Part shown: in pieces, positions 27,378 through 35,829 of the stretch
How the letters are laid out: every line of letters starts with the position of its first letter
Numbering within the stretch: the first letter of the stretch is position 1
Source: Ralstonia soli
GTDB lineage: Bacteria > Pseudomonadota > Gammaproteobacteria > Burkholderiales > Burkholderiaceae
Reading direction: 5' to 3'
Assembly (NCBI RefSeq): GCF_023955655.1
Contig: NZ_JAMXHT010000005.1
Span: 497,462 to 561,461 of the forward strand
DNA: 64,000 bases
Position numbers and translations under genes: made by a program
The notes under the pieces: model-generated
What the model was told of the DNA's origin: nothing
What the model saw: the letters and a program-made list of their open reading frames with translations, nothing else
Database searches by the model: none

Positions 27378-27809
27378 CTATCCGCTGCAGAGCTGGTGCG
27401 CCACCGCGCCGGCCAGGCCGACGCCGTCCACGCGCTGCCAGCCGGCATCGTTGCCGAGCTGCTTTTCGGCGACCGTCATGGCGCCCTGGTACAGCTTGGC
27501 GCGCGAGACCGAGAATTGCTGGCTGCGGCAGTCGACGGTGTACTGAAAATCAGCCATGTCACCGCGAAATGCGCCGAACATGCGCTGTAACGCCCGCATG
27601 CCTGCGCGGTTGGCCGCTTCCACGCGCACCCATGCGCTCACCGGGCCGCTGGGCATGCGCTGGATGCTGCCAACGTCGAGCGAGGCGTAGCTGTCGGGTT
27701 GGTCGGGCAGTGCAATCCAGTGTTCTGCACCCGTGGCTGCAGCGGACAGCATGGCCAGCGCCGCGAGCGTGCCGACGGCAGTGCGGTAAGCGATGGCGAA
27801 GCCTGTCAT
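27378..27809 (-). CDS. Surface-adhesin E-like secreted protein
   Basis: 143 residues, ATG 27809 overlapping the stop of the upstream gene by ATGA. Signal peptide AVGTLAALAMLSAAATGA (cleavage about 27). The mature part matches the Adhesin_E (PF16747) layout: a tryptophan start HWIALPDQ, the strand SAWVRVE, FQYTVDCRSQQF with a cysteine, and a C-terminal cysteine (HQLCSG) that could form a disulfide. The family includes Haemophilus protein E but most proteobacterial members are uncharacterised periplasmic proteins. It is co-transcribed with the small secreted protein upstream. Confidence 0.75.
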   Translation of the reverse strand: MTGFAIAYRTAVGTLAALAMLSAAATGAEHWIALPDQPDSYASLDVGSIQRMPSGPVSAWVRVEAANRAGMRALQRMFGAFRGDMADFQYTVDCRSQQFSVSRAKLYQGAMTVAEKQLGNDAGWQRVDGVGLAGAVAHQLCSG

Positions 27810-28183
27810 CGGGGCTTGCCGCCCGGTACGGGAATGGCAATCGAGTCGGAATGGCTGCAAGCCATCGTCACGCCGGCCTTGTCGACATCGATCATCACTG
27901 CGCCGGGCTTGTCGGCTGTGCTGGGCGTGGCCGCCAGGCTGCCCGACAGACGCTGCATGATGGCCTGGCACGTGGGGCCGCTCGCAACGGTGGTGCGCTT
28001 GGGGGCCTTCGGCGCGGGGGCGGGGGTGGGCGCTTCTGGTGTGCTGGTGAGGGGTGGCGCGGAGTGCGGCGTGGCCGCATGCGCGCGCGGCAGCGCAACC
28101 AGGGCGGCCAGCACGCTCACGGCAATCAGCAACCGCATGCTGCGCCGCGAAAGCGTTCGGGTGGGGGGAGATAGCGACGGCAT
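27806..28183 (-). CDS. Hypothetical secreted protein with Pro/Ala-rich linker
   Basis: 125 residues if it starts at ATG 28183; ATG 28210 and ATG 28138 are in frame and none has a strong ribosome site. Signal peptide LIAVSVLAALVALPRAHA, then a linker of Pro, Ala and Thr (about 45-72), then a short domain with two cysteines (GPTCQAIMQRLSGS and VTMACSHSDSIAIPVPGG). It overlaps the adhesin E-like gene by 4 bases (ATGA), so the pair is translated together and may act together in the envelope. No family recognised. Confidence 0.65.
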   Translation of the reverse strand: MPSLSPPTRTLSRRSMRLLIAVSVLAALVALPRAHAATPHSAPPLTSTPEAPTPAPAPKAPKRTTVASGPTCQAIMQRLSGSLAATPSTADKPGAVMIDVDKAGVTMACSHSDSIAIPVPGGKPR

Positions 28184-28557
28184 GGGGAGTCCAGACACGG
28201 GGGCATCCAAATTGCGCCTGCAGGATCACGGGGCAAGCGCGCTCTTCCGTCCCATAACGGCAGCGCAAGGCCAAACTTGACGCCGTGATCTGCCGCATGG
28301 GTCACTCGGGCGTGATTTTATCTGCGCAAATGTTTCATCGGATCGACATAATCGACTGCAGCGGAACATTCTCGGCCATCGGCCGACCAATCAATATGCC
28401 GGGGAGATTTTTTCTCGATGTCGTCGGCATCGTGAAACGGGCGGCAAACAAGGCCTGCGCACGCAGACGGGACAAGCAGCAACGGGGTTCAAGCAGTGCC
28501 AGAAAAACGGGTCGGCGGAAAATCAAAATGGGGTGGAAACCCCGGTCTTTTCCGTCC

Positions 28558-28585
28558 TTTGTTTTTTTAAGGGGGCCACTATGAT
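28558..28585 (+). promoter_or_regulatory. Candidate sigma70 promoter of the small RNA
   Basis: TTTGTT (28558-28563), 16-base spacer, TATGAT (28580-28585). Predicted start near 28591. It stands about 125 bases before a strong terminator. The upstream stretch 28184-28557 holds no gene I can support. Confidence 0.45.
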
Positions 28586-28590
28586 TCACT

Positions 28591-28713
28591 GCATGGAAGC
28601 GATGCGATGCAACACTGCGTCGATCGCCTCATGGGACGGTTCTCCTCTCTGGAACAGATCGACACGGTCCAGAGATTTCAACCCGCGCCTCGTCAACTGA
28701 GCGCGGGTTTTTT
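28591..28713 (+). ncRNA. Candidate small RNA or terminated leader, about 120 nt
   Basis: Between a promoter-like sequence and a rho-independent terminator there is a compact segment with no convincing reading frame. It contains a perfect 7-bp hairpin CTCTGGA/TCCAGAG (28647-28653 with 28668-28674), then the terminator. It could be an independent sRNA or an attenuated 5' leader of the GGDEF/EAL gene, which starts at 28890 on the same strand. It does not match the c-di-GMP riboswitch consensus as I know it. No Rfam family recognised. Confidence 0.45.
28680..28713 (+). terminator. Rho-independent terminator
   Basis: AACCCGCGC (28680-28688), 12-base loop, GCGCGGGTT (28701-28709) followed by six T in total. 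It is well formed, yet no plus-strand protein gene precedes it: the genes upstream run the other way. Confidence 0.85.
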
Positions 28714-28889
28714 CTTGGGGCACCCCGACGAGGGGTTGCCGATGCACGCATGCCGGGGGTATTGCATGCGTCGCTCTTCAGTTTTCCGCCGGTGCGCCGT
28801 TGTTGGATAGGGTCGAGACTTCGGTTTTGTCTACCTGCCGGGTCTGTCGTGTTCCTGTTGCCGTTGCTGTTCCAGCTACCGTATTGCCC

Positions 28890-31640
28890 ATGACCCAGTA
28901 CCTTCCGGTCCAGACCGGAGCCTCTTCTGTTGACGTTGCGCCGAGCCCCGAGGCTGCGCCGCGTCCGGTGGCGGCCGCAGCCGGGGCTGTGACGGTGGGG
29001 CGCGGCACCGATTTCGATGCGCTGTCCCGGCTGTCGTCCGATGCCGTCCTGCTGACGGTGGAAGGGCGTGTGGTGCGAGCCAACCCGGCCGCCGCGCGCC
29101 TGATGGGCGCCCAGGATGTGGCGCAACTGGCAGGCGCGCAGCTCGCCGGCCTGATCCACCCCGATGACGTTGCCCAGGTGGTCCCGCGCCTGGCCGGCAT
29201 GGTGAGCAGCGGCACCGCCGCCCAGCCGGTCGAGCACCGCCTGGTGCGCGCCGACTACACCCATGTGCTGGTCGAAAGCGTCGCCACCGCGTGCGAGCAC
29301 GACGGCCAGCCTGCTGTCATGCTGGTGCTGCGCGAGGCTGGCTCCCGCCATGCGCTGGAGCGCCATGCCGTGCAGGCACGCGCTGAAGCGCTGCATGCGC
29401 GACGCCTGCTCGCCTCGGAGAACGCCGTGCTTGCGCAACTCGCCTCCAATGCGACGCTGTCGACCGTGCTGCGCCACCTGTGCCTGTATGTGGAGCAGGT
29501 CTATCCGAATGCGATGTCGGCCGTGCTGCTGCTTGATCCGGCCACCCAGCGCCTGCGGGTGGCCGCCGCGCCAACGCTGCCTGCGCCCTATACCGCCACG
29601 CTGGAGAACACGCCCGTCGGTCCGGATGCCGGCGCATGTGGCTGCGCCGTGTACCTGGGCGATACCGTACTGATCGACAACATTGCGGCCGACCCACGCT
29701 GGCAGCACGAGCGCACGGCGGCTCTGGCGGCCGGCTTTGCTGCGGCATGGGCGTTCCCGATCCGTTCGTCGCGCGGCGACAAGCTCGGCGTGCTGACGCT
29801 GTTCTATCGCCAGTCCTGCCTGCCGGTCGACGAGGAGCAACAGTTGCTGGACGATGTCACGCACCTGGCGGGCGTCGCCATCCAGAAAGACACCATCGAG
29901 CGTGGCCTGGCTGAGAGCGAAGAGCGCTATCGCCTGGCCATCTCGCACCTGAACGAGGGCGTGCTGATCCAGTCTCTGGACGGCGTGGTGCTTGCTGCCA
30001 ACGCCAGCGCCGAGCGCATCCTGCGTGTGCGGCCCGGCCAGCTGGTCGGCCGCAACCGGCTGGACCCGCTACAACGGGTGGTGGACGAAGACGGCCGCGA
30101 GGTGGCGCGTGATGTGTTGCCATCGCAGCTCGTCAAGCGTAGCGGCGAACCCATCCTGGGGCGGGTCTATGGCCTGCTGCTCAAGACCGGCGAGCTGGTC
30201 TGGATTCGCGAGAACATCATCCCGATCCGCCGCCACGGCGAGCCGGTGCCCAGCAGCATCATGCTGTCGTTTGCCGACATCACCGACATCAAGCGCGCCG
30301 AGCAGCGGCTGCGTCACCTCGCCGCGCACGATGCGCTCACGGGGCTGACCAACCGCAGCTTCTTCATCGCGCATCTGGAAGGTGCCATCGACGGTGCGCG
30401 CGACGAGAGCCGCGAACTTGCGCTGTTCTTTCTCGATCTCGACCGCTTCAAGAGCGTGAACGACACCGCCGGCCATGCCTGCGGCGACACGCTGCTGCAA
30501 AGCGCCGCCGCGCGCCTGACCGACAGCATCGGCCCCGGCGACGTGATCGCGCGCCTGGGCGGCGACGAGTTCGTCATCCTGATCGACCAGCGGGTCGAGG
30601 GCAAACGCATCGCGCTGCTGGCCGAACGGCTGCTGCAGGCAATGCGGGAGCCGTTCGACACGGTGAATGGGCGCTATTACCTAGGCGTGTCGATTGGCGT
30701 GGCGCTGTATCCGCACGACGGCCTCACGGGCTCCGACCTGCTGCGCTCGGCCGACGCCGCCATGTACCGCGCCAAGCAGAACGGCCGCAACCGCGCGCAG
30801 TTCTACACGGCGGAGCTCAACGCCCGCCTGCAGCGCCGCTACCTGCTGGAAAACGCCCTGCGCGATGCCCGCGAGAACGACGAACTGCAACTCGTCTACC
30901 AGCCCAAGTACGACCTGGCCAGCCACCGCATCGTCGGCGCCGAGGCGCTGCTGCGCTGGAACAGTGCCAAGCTCGGGGCAATCTCGCCGGTGGAGTTCAT
31001 CCCGGTGGCGGAAGAGACCGGGCTGATCGTGCCGATCGGCGCTTGGGTATTGCGCCGCGCCTGCGAACAGGCGGTGACGTGGTACCAGGCGCTTGGTTAT
31101 GACTTCCGCATGGCGGTCAACCTCTCGGCGCGCCAGTTCCAGGCCGGCGACGTGGTGCCGATGATCGAGCAGGTGCTGGCCGACACCGGCCTGCCGCCCA
31201 CCGCGCTGGAAGTGGAAATTACCGAAAGCCTGCTGATGGGCGGCGCGGATGAAGTCCGCCCGATGTTCGATGCGCTCACTGCGCAGGGCATTCGCATTTC
31301 CATCGACGATTTCGGCACCGGATATTCGTCGCTGTCGTATCTGCAGCGCTTCCCGATCAGCAACGTCAAGATCGACCGCTCGTTCATCACCGGCATTCCG
31401 GGCGACCCCGATTCCGTGGCGCTGACCGAGGCCATCGTCGCCATGGCGCGTGCGCTGGGCATGACTGTCACCGCTGAAGGCGTGGAAGATGCCGACCAGG
31501 TGGAATTCCTGGCCAAGGCGGGCTGCCAGGAAATCCAGGGCTACTACATCGGCAAGCCGGTTACCGCGGAAGGTTTCGACCGCCTGCTGCGGGCGCACTT
31601 GTCCGTGGTGGACGCAGGTGTGCGTGCCGCGCTTGGATGA
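28890..31640 (+). CDS. PAS-GAF-PAS-GGDEF-EAL c-di-GMP turnover protein
   Basis: 916 residues from ATG 28890 (the frame is open 90 bases upstream). Domains: PAS (about 45-150), GAF (about 185-335, with [20 protein letters not shown]), PAS (about 345-465), GGDEF (about 475-640) with an intact [10 protein letters not shown] active site near 558, and EAL (about 660-905) with [33 protein letters not shown] and TAEGVE motifs all intact. Both diguanylate cyclase and phosphodiesterase activity are therefore possible; in such tandems one is often regulatory. No membrane helices, so a cytoplasmic signal is expected. It is preceded by the candidate sRNA/leader. Confidence 0.95.
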   Translation: MTQYLPVQTGASSVDVAPSPEAAPRPVAAAAGAVTVGRGTDFDALSRLSSDAVLLTVEGRVVRANPAAARLMGAQDVAQLAGAQLAGLIHPDDVAQVVPRLAGMVSSGTAAQPVEHRLVRADYTHVLVESVATACEHDGQPAVMLVLREAGSRHALERHAVQARAEALHARRLLASENAVLAQLASNATLSTVLRHLCLYVEQVYPNAMSAVLLLDPATQRLRVAAAPTLPAPYTATLENTPVGPDAGACGCAVYLGDTVLIDNIAADPRWQHERTAALAAGFAAAWAFPIRSSRGDKLGVLTLFYRQSCLPVDEEQQLLDDVTHLAGVAIQKDTIERGLAESEERYRLAISHLNEGVLIQSLDGVVLAANASAERILRVRPGQLVGRNRLDPLQRVVDEDGREVARDVLPSQLVKRSGEPILGRVYGLLLKTGELVWIRENIIPIRRHGEPVPSSIMLSFADITDIKRAEQRLRHLAAHDALTGLTNRSFFIAHLEGAIDGARDESRELALFFLDLDRFKSVNDTAGHACGDTLLQSAAARLTDSIGPGDVIARLGGDEFVILIDQRVEGKRIALLAERLLQAMREPFDTVNGRYYLGVSIGVALYPHDGLTGSDLLRSADAAMYRAKQNGRNRAQFYTAELNARLQRRYLLENALRDARENDELQLVYQPKYDLASHRIVGAEALLRWNSAKLGAISPVEFIPVAEETGLIVPIGAWVLRRACEQAVTWYQALGYDFRMAVNLSARQFQAGDVVPMIEQVLADTGLPPTALEVEITESLLMGGADEVRPMFDALTAQGIRISIDDFGTGYSSLSYLQRFPISNVKIDRSFITGIPGDPDSVALTEAIVAMARALGMTVTAEGVEDADQVEFLAKAGCQEIQGYYIGKPVTAEGFDRLLRAHLSVVDAGVRAALG

Positions 31641-31765
31641 CTGAGTCGGCTGACTGCATCGGCTGACCGAGCCGTTCACGCCGGCGTTTCTGCCGTTCGT
31701 CGCAATCCGCTCCCGCGTGCCGCAACCGGCACCCAAGCTGGCGTCATTCCAACAGGGAGACCGCC

Positions 31766-32269
31766 ATGCTCGAATCCATCAGCGCCATCGTGTCGCATAC
31801 GCCCGCCTGGGTGTTCGTGGTGTTTGCCGTGCTGATCGCTATCGGGGTGCGCCAGATGCAGCCGCGTGTCGTGTCACGTCGCCGCTTGGTCATGCTGCCG
31901 CTGGTGGTGGCCGCGTACTCGCTCTACGGCGTGTCGATGGCGAGCCATGGCAGCCCGCTTGCGCTCACGATGTGGCTGGTGGCCGTCCTGGTGGCGTTCC
32001 TGCTCACATATATGTCGCCGCCCAACGGGGCGGTGTCGGAGACAGCCGGCACCGTGCGCGTGCCCGGCAGCTGGGTGCCGATGGTGGTGATCGTGGGCCT
32101 GTTCGGCGCCCGCTACGCCTACAACGTGATGCTGGCGATGCACCCGGAAGTCTCGCACTCGGCCAGCTTCATGACGCTGTTCAGTGCGCTGTTCGGCTTC
32201 CTCGGCGGGTTGCTGCTCTCGCGCTCGGTGCTGCTGCACGTGCGTACGCCGCGCCTGATGGCGGCTTGA
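31766..32269 (+). CDS. Small integral membrane protein of unknown function
   Basis: 167 residues, ATG with GGGAG upstream (ACAGGGAGACCGCC). Five predicted helices (about 12-28, 40-58, 64-84, 102-120 and 132-155); basic residues between helices 1 and 2 (RVVSRRRL). It resembles DUF6622-type proteobacterial membrane proteins but I am not certain of the family. It lies 125 bases after the GGDEF/EAL gene and before modE; no shared function is evident. Confidence 0.75.
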   Translation: MLESISAIVSHTPAWVFVVFAVLIAIGVRQMQPRVVSRRRLVMLPLVVAAYSLYGVSMASHGSPLALTMWLVAVLVAFLLTYMSPPNGAVSETAGTVRVPGSWVPMVVIVGLFGARYAYNVMLAMHPEVSHSASFMTLFSALFGFLGGLLLSRSVLLHVRTPRLMAA

Positions 32270-32363
32270 TCCTGTCCCACCCCGGGATGCGCTGATCCCG
32301 CCCCCGATCGGCGTGTCAGCGTTAACATCTGCATGTTGCAATCTCCATCCAACACGAGACGAC

Positions 32364-33188
32364 ATGCTGGAACTCGACGGCACCATCTGGCTGCGCGCCG
32401 GTGAAGACAATTGGGGCGGTCACGGCCGCATCGAACTGCTGGCTGCCATCGGCCAGACGGGCTCCATCACTGCGGGTGCCAAGGCCGTGGGGCTGTCCTA
32501 CAAGGCTGCGTGGGACGCCATCGACACCATGAACAACCTGGCCGGCGAGCCGCTGGTGGTGCGCACCACGGGCGGCAAGGGCGGTGGCGGCAGTGTGCTG
32601 ACGCCGCGCGCGCAGCGGCTGATCGAGAGCTTCCGTGTGCTGGAAGCCGAGCACCGCCGATTTGTCGAATGCCTGGACGCCGCCGCGCGAGCCGCGAGTG
32701 AAGATGCCCACCTGCTGCGACGCCTGATGCTGCGCACGAGCGCGCGCAATGCGCTATTCGGCACGGTGGAATCGGTGGCATCGGGCGCCGTCAACGATGT
32801 GGTGTCGCTGCGCCTGCCGGGCGGCCAGGCCGTGGCCGCCACCATCACGCAGGAAAGCACGCATGCGCTGGGGCTGGCACCGGGCGTGCAGGCCGTCGCG
32901 CTCATCAAGGCGCCCGCCGTGATGCTGCTGCGCAGTATGGGCGACGGCGTGGGCGAGTGGCGCGTGTCGGCAGAAAACCAGTTGCCATGCGTGGTGACGG
33001 AAATTCGCGATGGCGCGGTACAGGCCGAAGTGCGCCTGCGTTTGCTGGATGCGCATGCCGCATCGGCGGGTGAAACCGTGCTGGTGGCCATGCTCTCGCG
33101 CACGGCGGTCGAGACGCTGGGCTTGGCCGAGGGTGTGGAGGCCGTGGCCGTGTTCGAGGCGTCGAGCGTGATTCTCGGGTTGGCGTAG
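32364..33188 (+). CDS. modE: Molybdate-responsive regulator ModE (HTH + two MOP domains)
   Basis: 274 residues from ATG 32364. N-terminal LysR-like winged helix (about 1-110: GRIELLAAIGQTGSITAGAKAVGLSYKAAWDAIDTMN, read in parts, and GGKGGGGSVLT). C-terminal molybdate-binding pair of MOP/TOBE domains (about 130-200 and 205-272; RTSARNALFGTVESV, NQLPCVVTEIRDGAVQAEV). Full length for E. coli-type ModE. Molybdate-bound ModE represses mod genes; modB and modC lie 0.5 kb downstream on the opposite strand. A flavodoxin gene begins 5 bases after its stop. Confidence 0.93.
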   Translation: MLELDGTIWLRAGEDNWGGHGRIELLAAIGQTGSITAGAKAVGLSYKAAWDAIDTMNNLAGEPLVVRTTGGKGGGGSVLTPRAQRLIESFRVLEAEHRRFVECLDAAARAASEDAHLLRRLMLRTSARNALFGTVESVASGAVNDVVSLRLPGGQAVAATITQESTHALGLAPGVQAVALIKAPAVMLLRSMGDGVGEWRVSAENQLPCVVTEIRDGAVQAEVRLRLLDAHAASAGETVLVAMLSRTAVETLGLAEGVEAVAVFEASSVILGLA

Positions 33189-33193
33189 GCGCC

Positions 33194-33694
33194 ATGGCTG
33201 CAGCCAAAACGCTGCTGATCGTCTATCACTCGATGACGGGCGGCACGCGCCAGATGGCCGAGGCTGCGCAGGCGGGCGCCGTTGCGGAAGGCAGCGTGGT
33301 CGTGCGCTTGCTCCACGCGGCGCAGGCAGGGCCCGACGATGTGCTCGCGGCGGACGGCTACGTCTTTGCCACACCAGAGAACCTCGCCGCCATCAGCGGG
33401 CAGCTCAAGGATTTTTTTGACCGCTGCTACTACCCCGCACTGGACCGCATCAACGGCCGTCCTTACGCATGCCTCATCTGCGCGGGCAGCGACGGCCAGA
33501 ACGCCGTGCGGCAGATCGACCGCATCGCCACCGGCTGGCGGCTCAAGCCCGTGGCCGAGCCCATCATCGTGTGTACACATGCGCAAACGCCCGAGGCCAT
33601 CCTGGCCTCCAAGCACATCGGCGCAGAAGCGCTAGAACGTTGCCATGCCCTGGGCGAGGCGTTGGCAACCGGGTTGGCGTTGGGCGTGTTTTAG
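33194..33694 (+). CDS. Flavodoxin-family protein
   Basis: 166 residues. N-terminal strand and phosphate loop LLIVYHSMTGGTRQMAEAA bind FMN; the second loop FATPENLAAISGQLKDFFDRCYY (in two parts) is typical of the flavodoxin/NAD(P)H-dependent FMN reductase group. The start is ATG 33194, only 5 bases after modE, so the two genes form one transcript. A redox role in molybdenum metabolism or in a molybdoenzyme is possible but not shown. It converges with modC, 9 bases apart. Confidence 0.85.
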   Translation: MAAAKTLLIVYHSMTGGTRQMAEAAQAGAVAEGSVVVRLLHAAQAGPDDVLAADGYVFATPENLAAISGQLKDFFDRCYYPALDRINGRPYACLICAGSDGQNAVRQIDRIATGWRLKPVAEPIIVCTHAQTPEAILASKHIGAEALERCHALGEALATGLALGVF

Positions 33695-33703
33695 GTCCGG
33701 ACC

Positions 33704-34435
33704 CTAGCGGTTCACCACCGCCGTCAGATGCGGATAGGGCGACAGCGGGGGCGCATCCGGCGAGCGCACCGCATCGGCCACCACGCGGCCATCGCGCAGC
33801 TCGAACACGTGGTCACCGAAAATCTCCACATCGGCTGGGTCATGCGTGATCATCAGCATCGGCACCTGCAGCCGCGCTTGCAGGGCAGACAGCTCCGAGC
33901 GCATGCGTGTGCGCAGCGCCGGGTCCAGCGCGGCAAAAGGCTCGTCGAGCAGCAGCATGGAGGGTTCGGCGATCAGCGCACGGGCCAGTGCCACCCGCTG
34001 GCGCTGGCCTCCCGAGATCTGCGCAGGGTAGTTGGCGGCCACGGCGCCCAGTTCGAACGTGTCGATCCACGGCTGTACGCGCGGGTCATGCCGACGACGG
34101 GGCGGGTTGAACCACCCGCGCTTGAGCCCGAACGCGATGTTCTGCGCCACCGTCAGGTGGTTGAAGAGCGCGTAATCCTGGAAGAGATAACCGACGCGGC
34201 GCTCCTGCACGCTGAGGCTGACCCCCTCGGTGTGGTGGAACAGCGTGCGGCCGTTCAGCACGATATGGCCGCGGTCGGGCGTCATCAGGCCGGCGATGGC
34301 ACGCAGCGTGAGGCTCTTGCCTGCACCGGACGGCCCGTACAGCACCACGCGATGGCTGTCAGAACGCACGGCAATGTCGAGCGAGAACACACGTGCCGCG
34401 CTCGCCAGCGTCTTCTGCACGACGAGGTCGATCAT
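33704..34435 (-). CDS. modC: Molybdate ABC transporter ATP-binding protein, short form
   Basis: 243 residues, ABC ATPase with Walker A GPSGAGKSLT (about 35), Q-loop FQDYALF, signature SGGQRQRVALARAL (about 138), Walker B LLLDEPFAALD and the switch histidine in ITHDPADV. Typical ModC proteins are about 350 residues and end in a molybdate-binding MOP domain; here the protein stops shortly after the nucleotide-binding domain, with only a 40-residue tail. ATG 34435 overlaps the stop of modB by ATGA. Molybdate is preferred over sulfate because of modE nearby and because the permease looks like ModB. Confidence 0.85.
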   Translation of the reverse strand: MIDLVVQKTLASAARVFSLDIAVRSDSHRVVLYGPSGAGKSLTLRAIAGLMTPDRGHIVLNGRTLFHHTEGVSLSVQERRVGYLFQDYALFNHLTVAQNIAFGLKRGWFNPPRRRHDPRVQPWIDTFELGAVAANYPAQISGGQRQRVALARALIAEPSMLLLDEPFAALDPALRTRMRSELSALQARLQVPMLMITHDPADVEIFGDHVFELRDGRVVADAVRSPDAPPLSPYPHLTAVVNR

Positions 34436-35118
34436 GCCGGCTGCTCCTGCAGGCTGGGTGCTCGCCCTTGCAGCAGGCGGCTGGCCACCACCAGCACCAC
34501 GATGCAGGTGAGCGAGGTGATCAGCACCAGCGTGTTGGCGGTGGCATCGTCGCCGGCCTGCACGGCTTCGTAGATGGCGACGGAGAGCGTCTGCGTGCGG
34601 CCGGGCAGGTTGCCGGCAATCATCAGCGTCGCGCCAAACTCGCCCAGCGCACGTGCAAACGCCAGCAGCACCCCGGCGGCAATGCCGCGCGCGGCCAGCG
34701 GCAGCGTCACGCGAAAGAACACAGCCGCTTCCGGCAGGCCCAGCACGCGGGCGGCGTTTTCCAACTGGTGGTCTACCCCCTCAAACGCGGCGCGTGCCGA
34801 CTTCATGACCAGCGGAAACGCCACCACCGTGGAGGCGATCACCGCGCCCTGCCACGTAAAGACGAGCTGGATGCCCATGCTGTCGAGCCATCCGCCGATT
34901 GGGCCGCGCCGGCCCAGCAGCACGAGCAGGTAATAGCCGAGCACGGTCGGCGGCAGCACCAGCGGCAGCGTGAGCACCGAATCGATGACGTCACGCAGGC
35001 CGCTGCGCATGCGCGCCAGTGCGTAGGCGGCGGCGACGCCCAGGACGAGGTTGAGGGCGGTCGCCCAGCCGGCCACCTTGAGGGAGAGCAGCAGGGGCGT
35101 CCAGGTCGAAGCGGACAT
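34432..35118 (-). CDS. modB: Molybdate ABC transporter permease
   Basis: 228 residues, about five helices. The ABC permease coupling loop (EAA motif) is ENAARVLGLPEAAVFFRVTLPLAARGIAAG (in two parts). The N-terminus PLLLSLKVAGWATALNLVLG and LTLPLVLPPTVLGYYLLVLLG are ModB-like. It is the first gene of the pair; upstream there is no modA for the binding protein, only about 710 gene-free bases. A candidate ModE site lies 48-71 bases upstream of its start. Confidence 0.9.
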   Translation of the reverse strand: MSASTWTPLLLSLKVAGWATALNLVLGVAAAYALARMRSGLRDVIDSVLTLPLVLPPTVLGYYLLVLLGRRGPIGGWLDSMGIQLVFTWQGAVIASTVVAFPLVMKSARAAFEGVDHQLENAARVLGLPEAAVFFRVTLPLAARGIAAGVLLAFARALGEFGATLMIAGNLPGRTQTLSVAIYEAVQAGDDATANTLVLITSLTCIVVLVVASRLLQGRAPSLQEQPA

Positions 35119-35165
35119 GTCGCGGGTAAAAGCGGTGAGACGGCGGCTGAATGGAGTGTCGTAAG

Positions 35166-35189
35166 CGCAATATAGGGTCGGTGATAACG
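35166..35189. promoter_or_regulatory. Candidate ModE operator upstream of modB
   Basis: CGCAAT-N12-ATAACG, 24 bp. The E. coli modA operator, as I remember it, is CGTTAT-N12-ATAACG with the same spacing; one half here is perfect and the other matches four of six. The position 48-71 bases before modB and the nearby modE gene support it. Confidence 0.45.
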
Positions 35190-35829
35190 GTGGTCAATGC
35201 ACAGTGCCTGATTCCGCATATGGGAACAGCGAAATAACGCCTGGCGACGTGACAGCGGAGGCGGGAGCCATGGCGTGCCTTGGTCGCAGCCATGATGAAG
35301 TGGCATATCCGGACGCCGCCGATACCTGCGCATCGCCGCTTCTCGATGCCTGTGTGCAGACAAAAGGAGACACCCCGGGGGATGGGCGGGAATGCCGTCG
35401 CGCGTTTGCACCTGTATTGGCGTTGCCTCTTCACCGGTACGCGAATGCAAGGCCGATCGCCTCCTGATTGCCGGTTCCGCAGCGGAAAATAACGCGTTCA
35501 GGCAATGAAATGGCTGTATCGCAAGTCCGGAAGCGGCTGTGCGCCTGGCGAACGATTCTTGCAATAGGTGCGCTTTGCCATTAAGTTTCCGCCGGATTTG
35601 CCGTTTATCATTCGAGCCCCCGAAAAAGGGGGTAATGCCAGTCAGCCATTCTGTTTAAAAAAACGTGGGGTGGCGGCGAAGGTCTGTTCATTGAGAAAAT
35701 CGCGGCCTGCACGACGCCCGATTTCCACGCCCACAGTCGCAGGAGAGCAGAGGTGGCGTCCACCGATTTTCCGCCTCGTCAGTCCTGTATGCGCATGCGT
35801 CGTGCATGCCGTGCCCTTTCTATCCGGTT
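35190..35829. other. Gene-free stretch upstream of the polysaccharide operon
   Basis: About 640 bases without a reading frame I can support; the longest plus-strand frame (35204-35467) has no ribosome site. The right half is noticeably richer in A/T than the neighbours (for example GTTTAAAAAAACG near 35655), and there is a small C5/G5 hairpin at about 35615-35631. This suggests a promoter with a long regulated leader for the operon starting at 35830, and possibly imported DNA. I see no recognisable riboswitch and no strong sigma70 box. Confidence 0.4.

Noticed and set aside
28285-28584. 99-residue open frame upstream of the candidate small RNA
   Set aside because: No ribosome site, no recognisable domain, and codon use unlike neighbouring genes.
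28591-28889. c-di-GMP riboswitch upstream of the GGDEF-EAL gene
   Set aside because: The conserved core of the GEMM class could not be found; only two simple hairpins are present.
35204-35467. 87-residue open frame upstream of wecB
   Set aside because: No ribosome site or domain; kept as part of the gene-free stretch.
35530-35570. Sigma54-like promoter (TGGC...TTGC) before the polysaccharide operon
   Set aside because: The GG and GC pairs are 14 bases apart and not the required 12.
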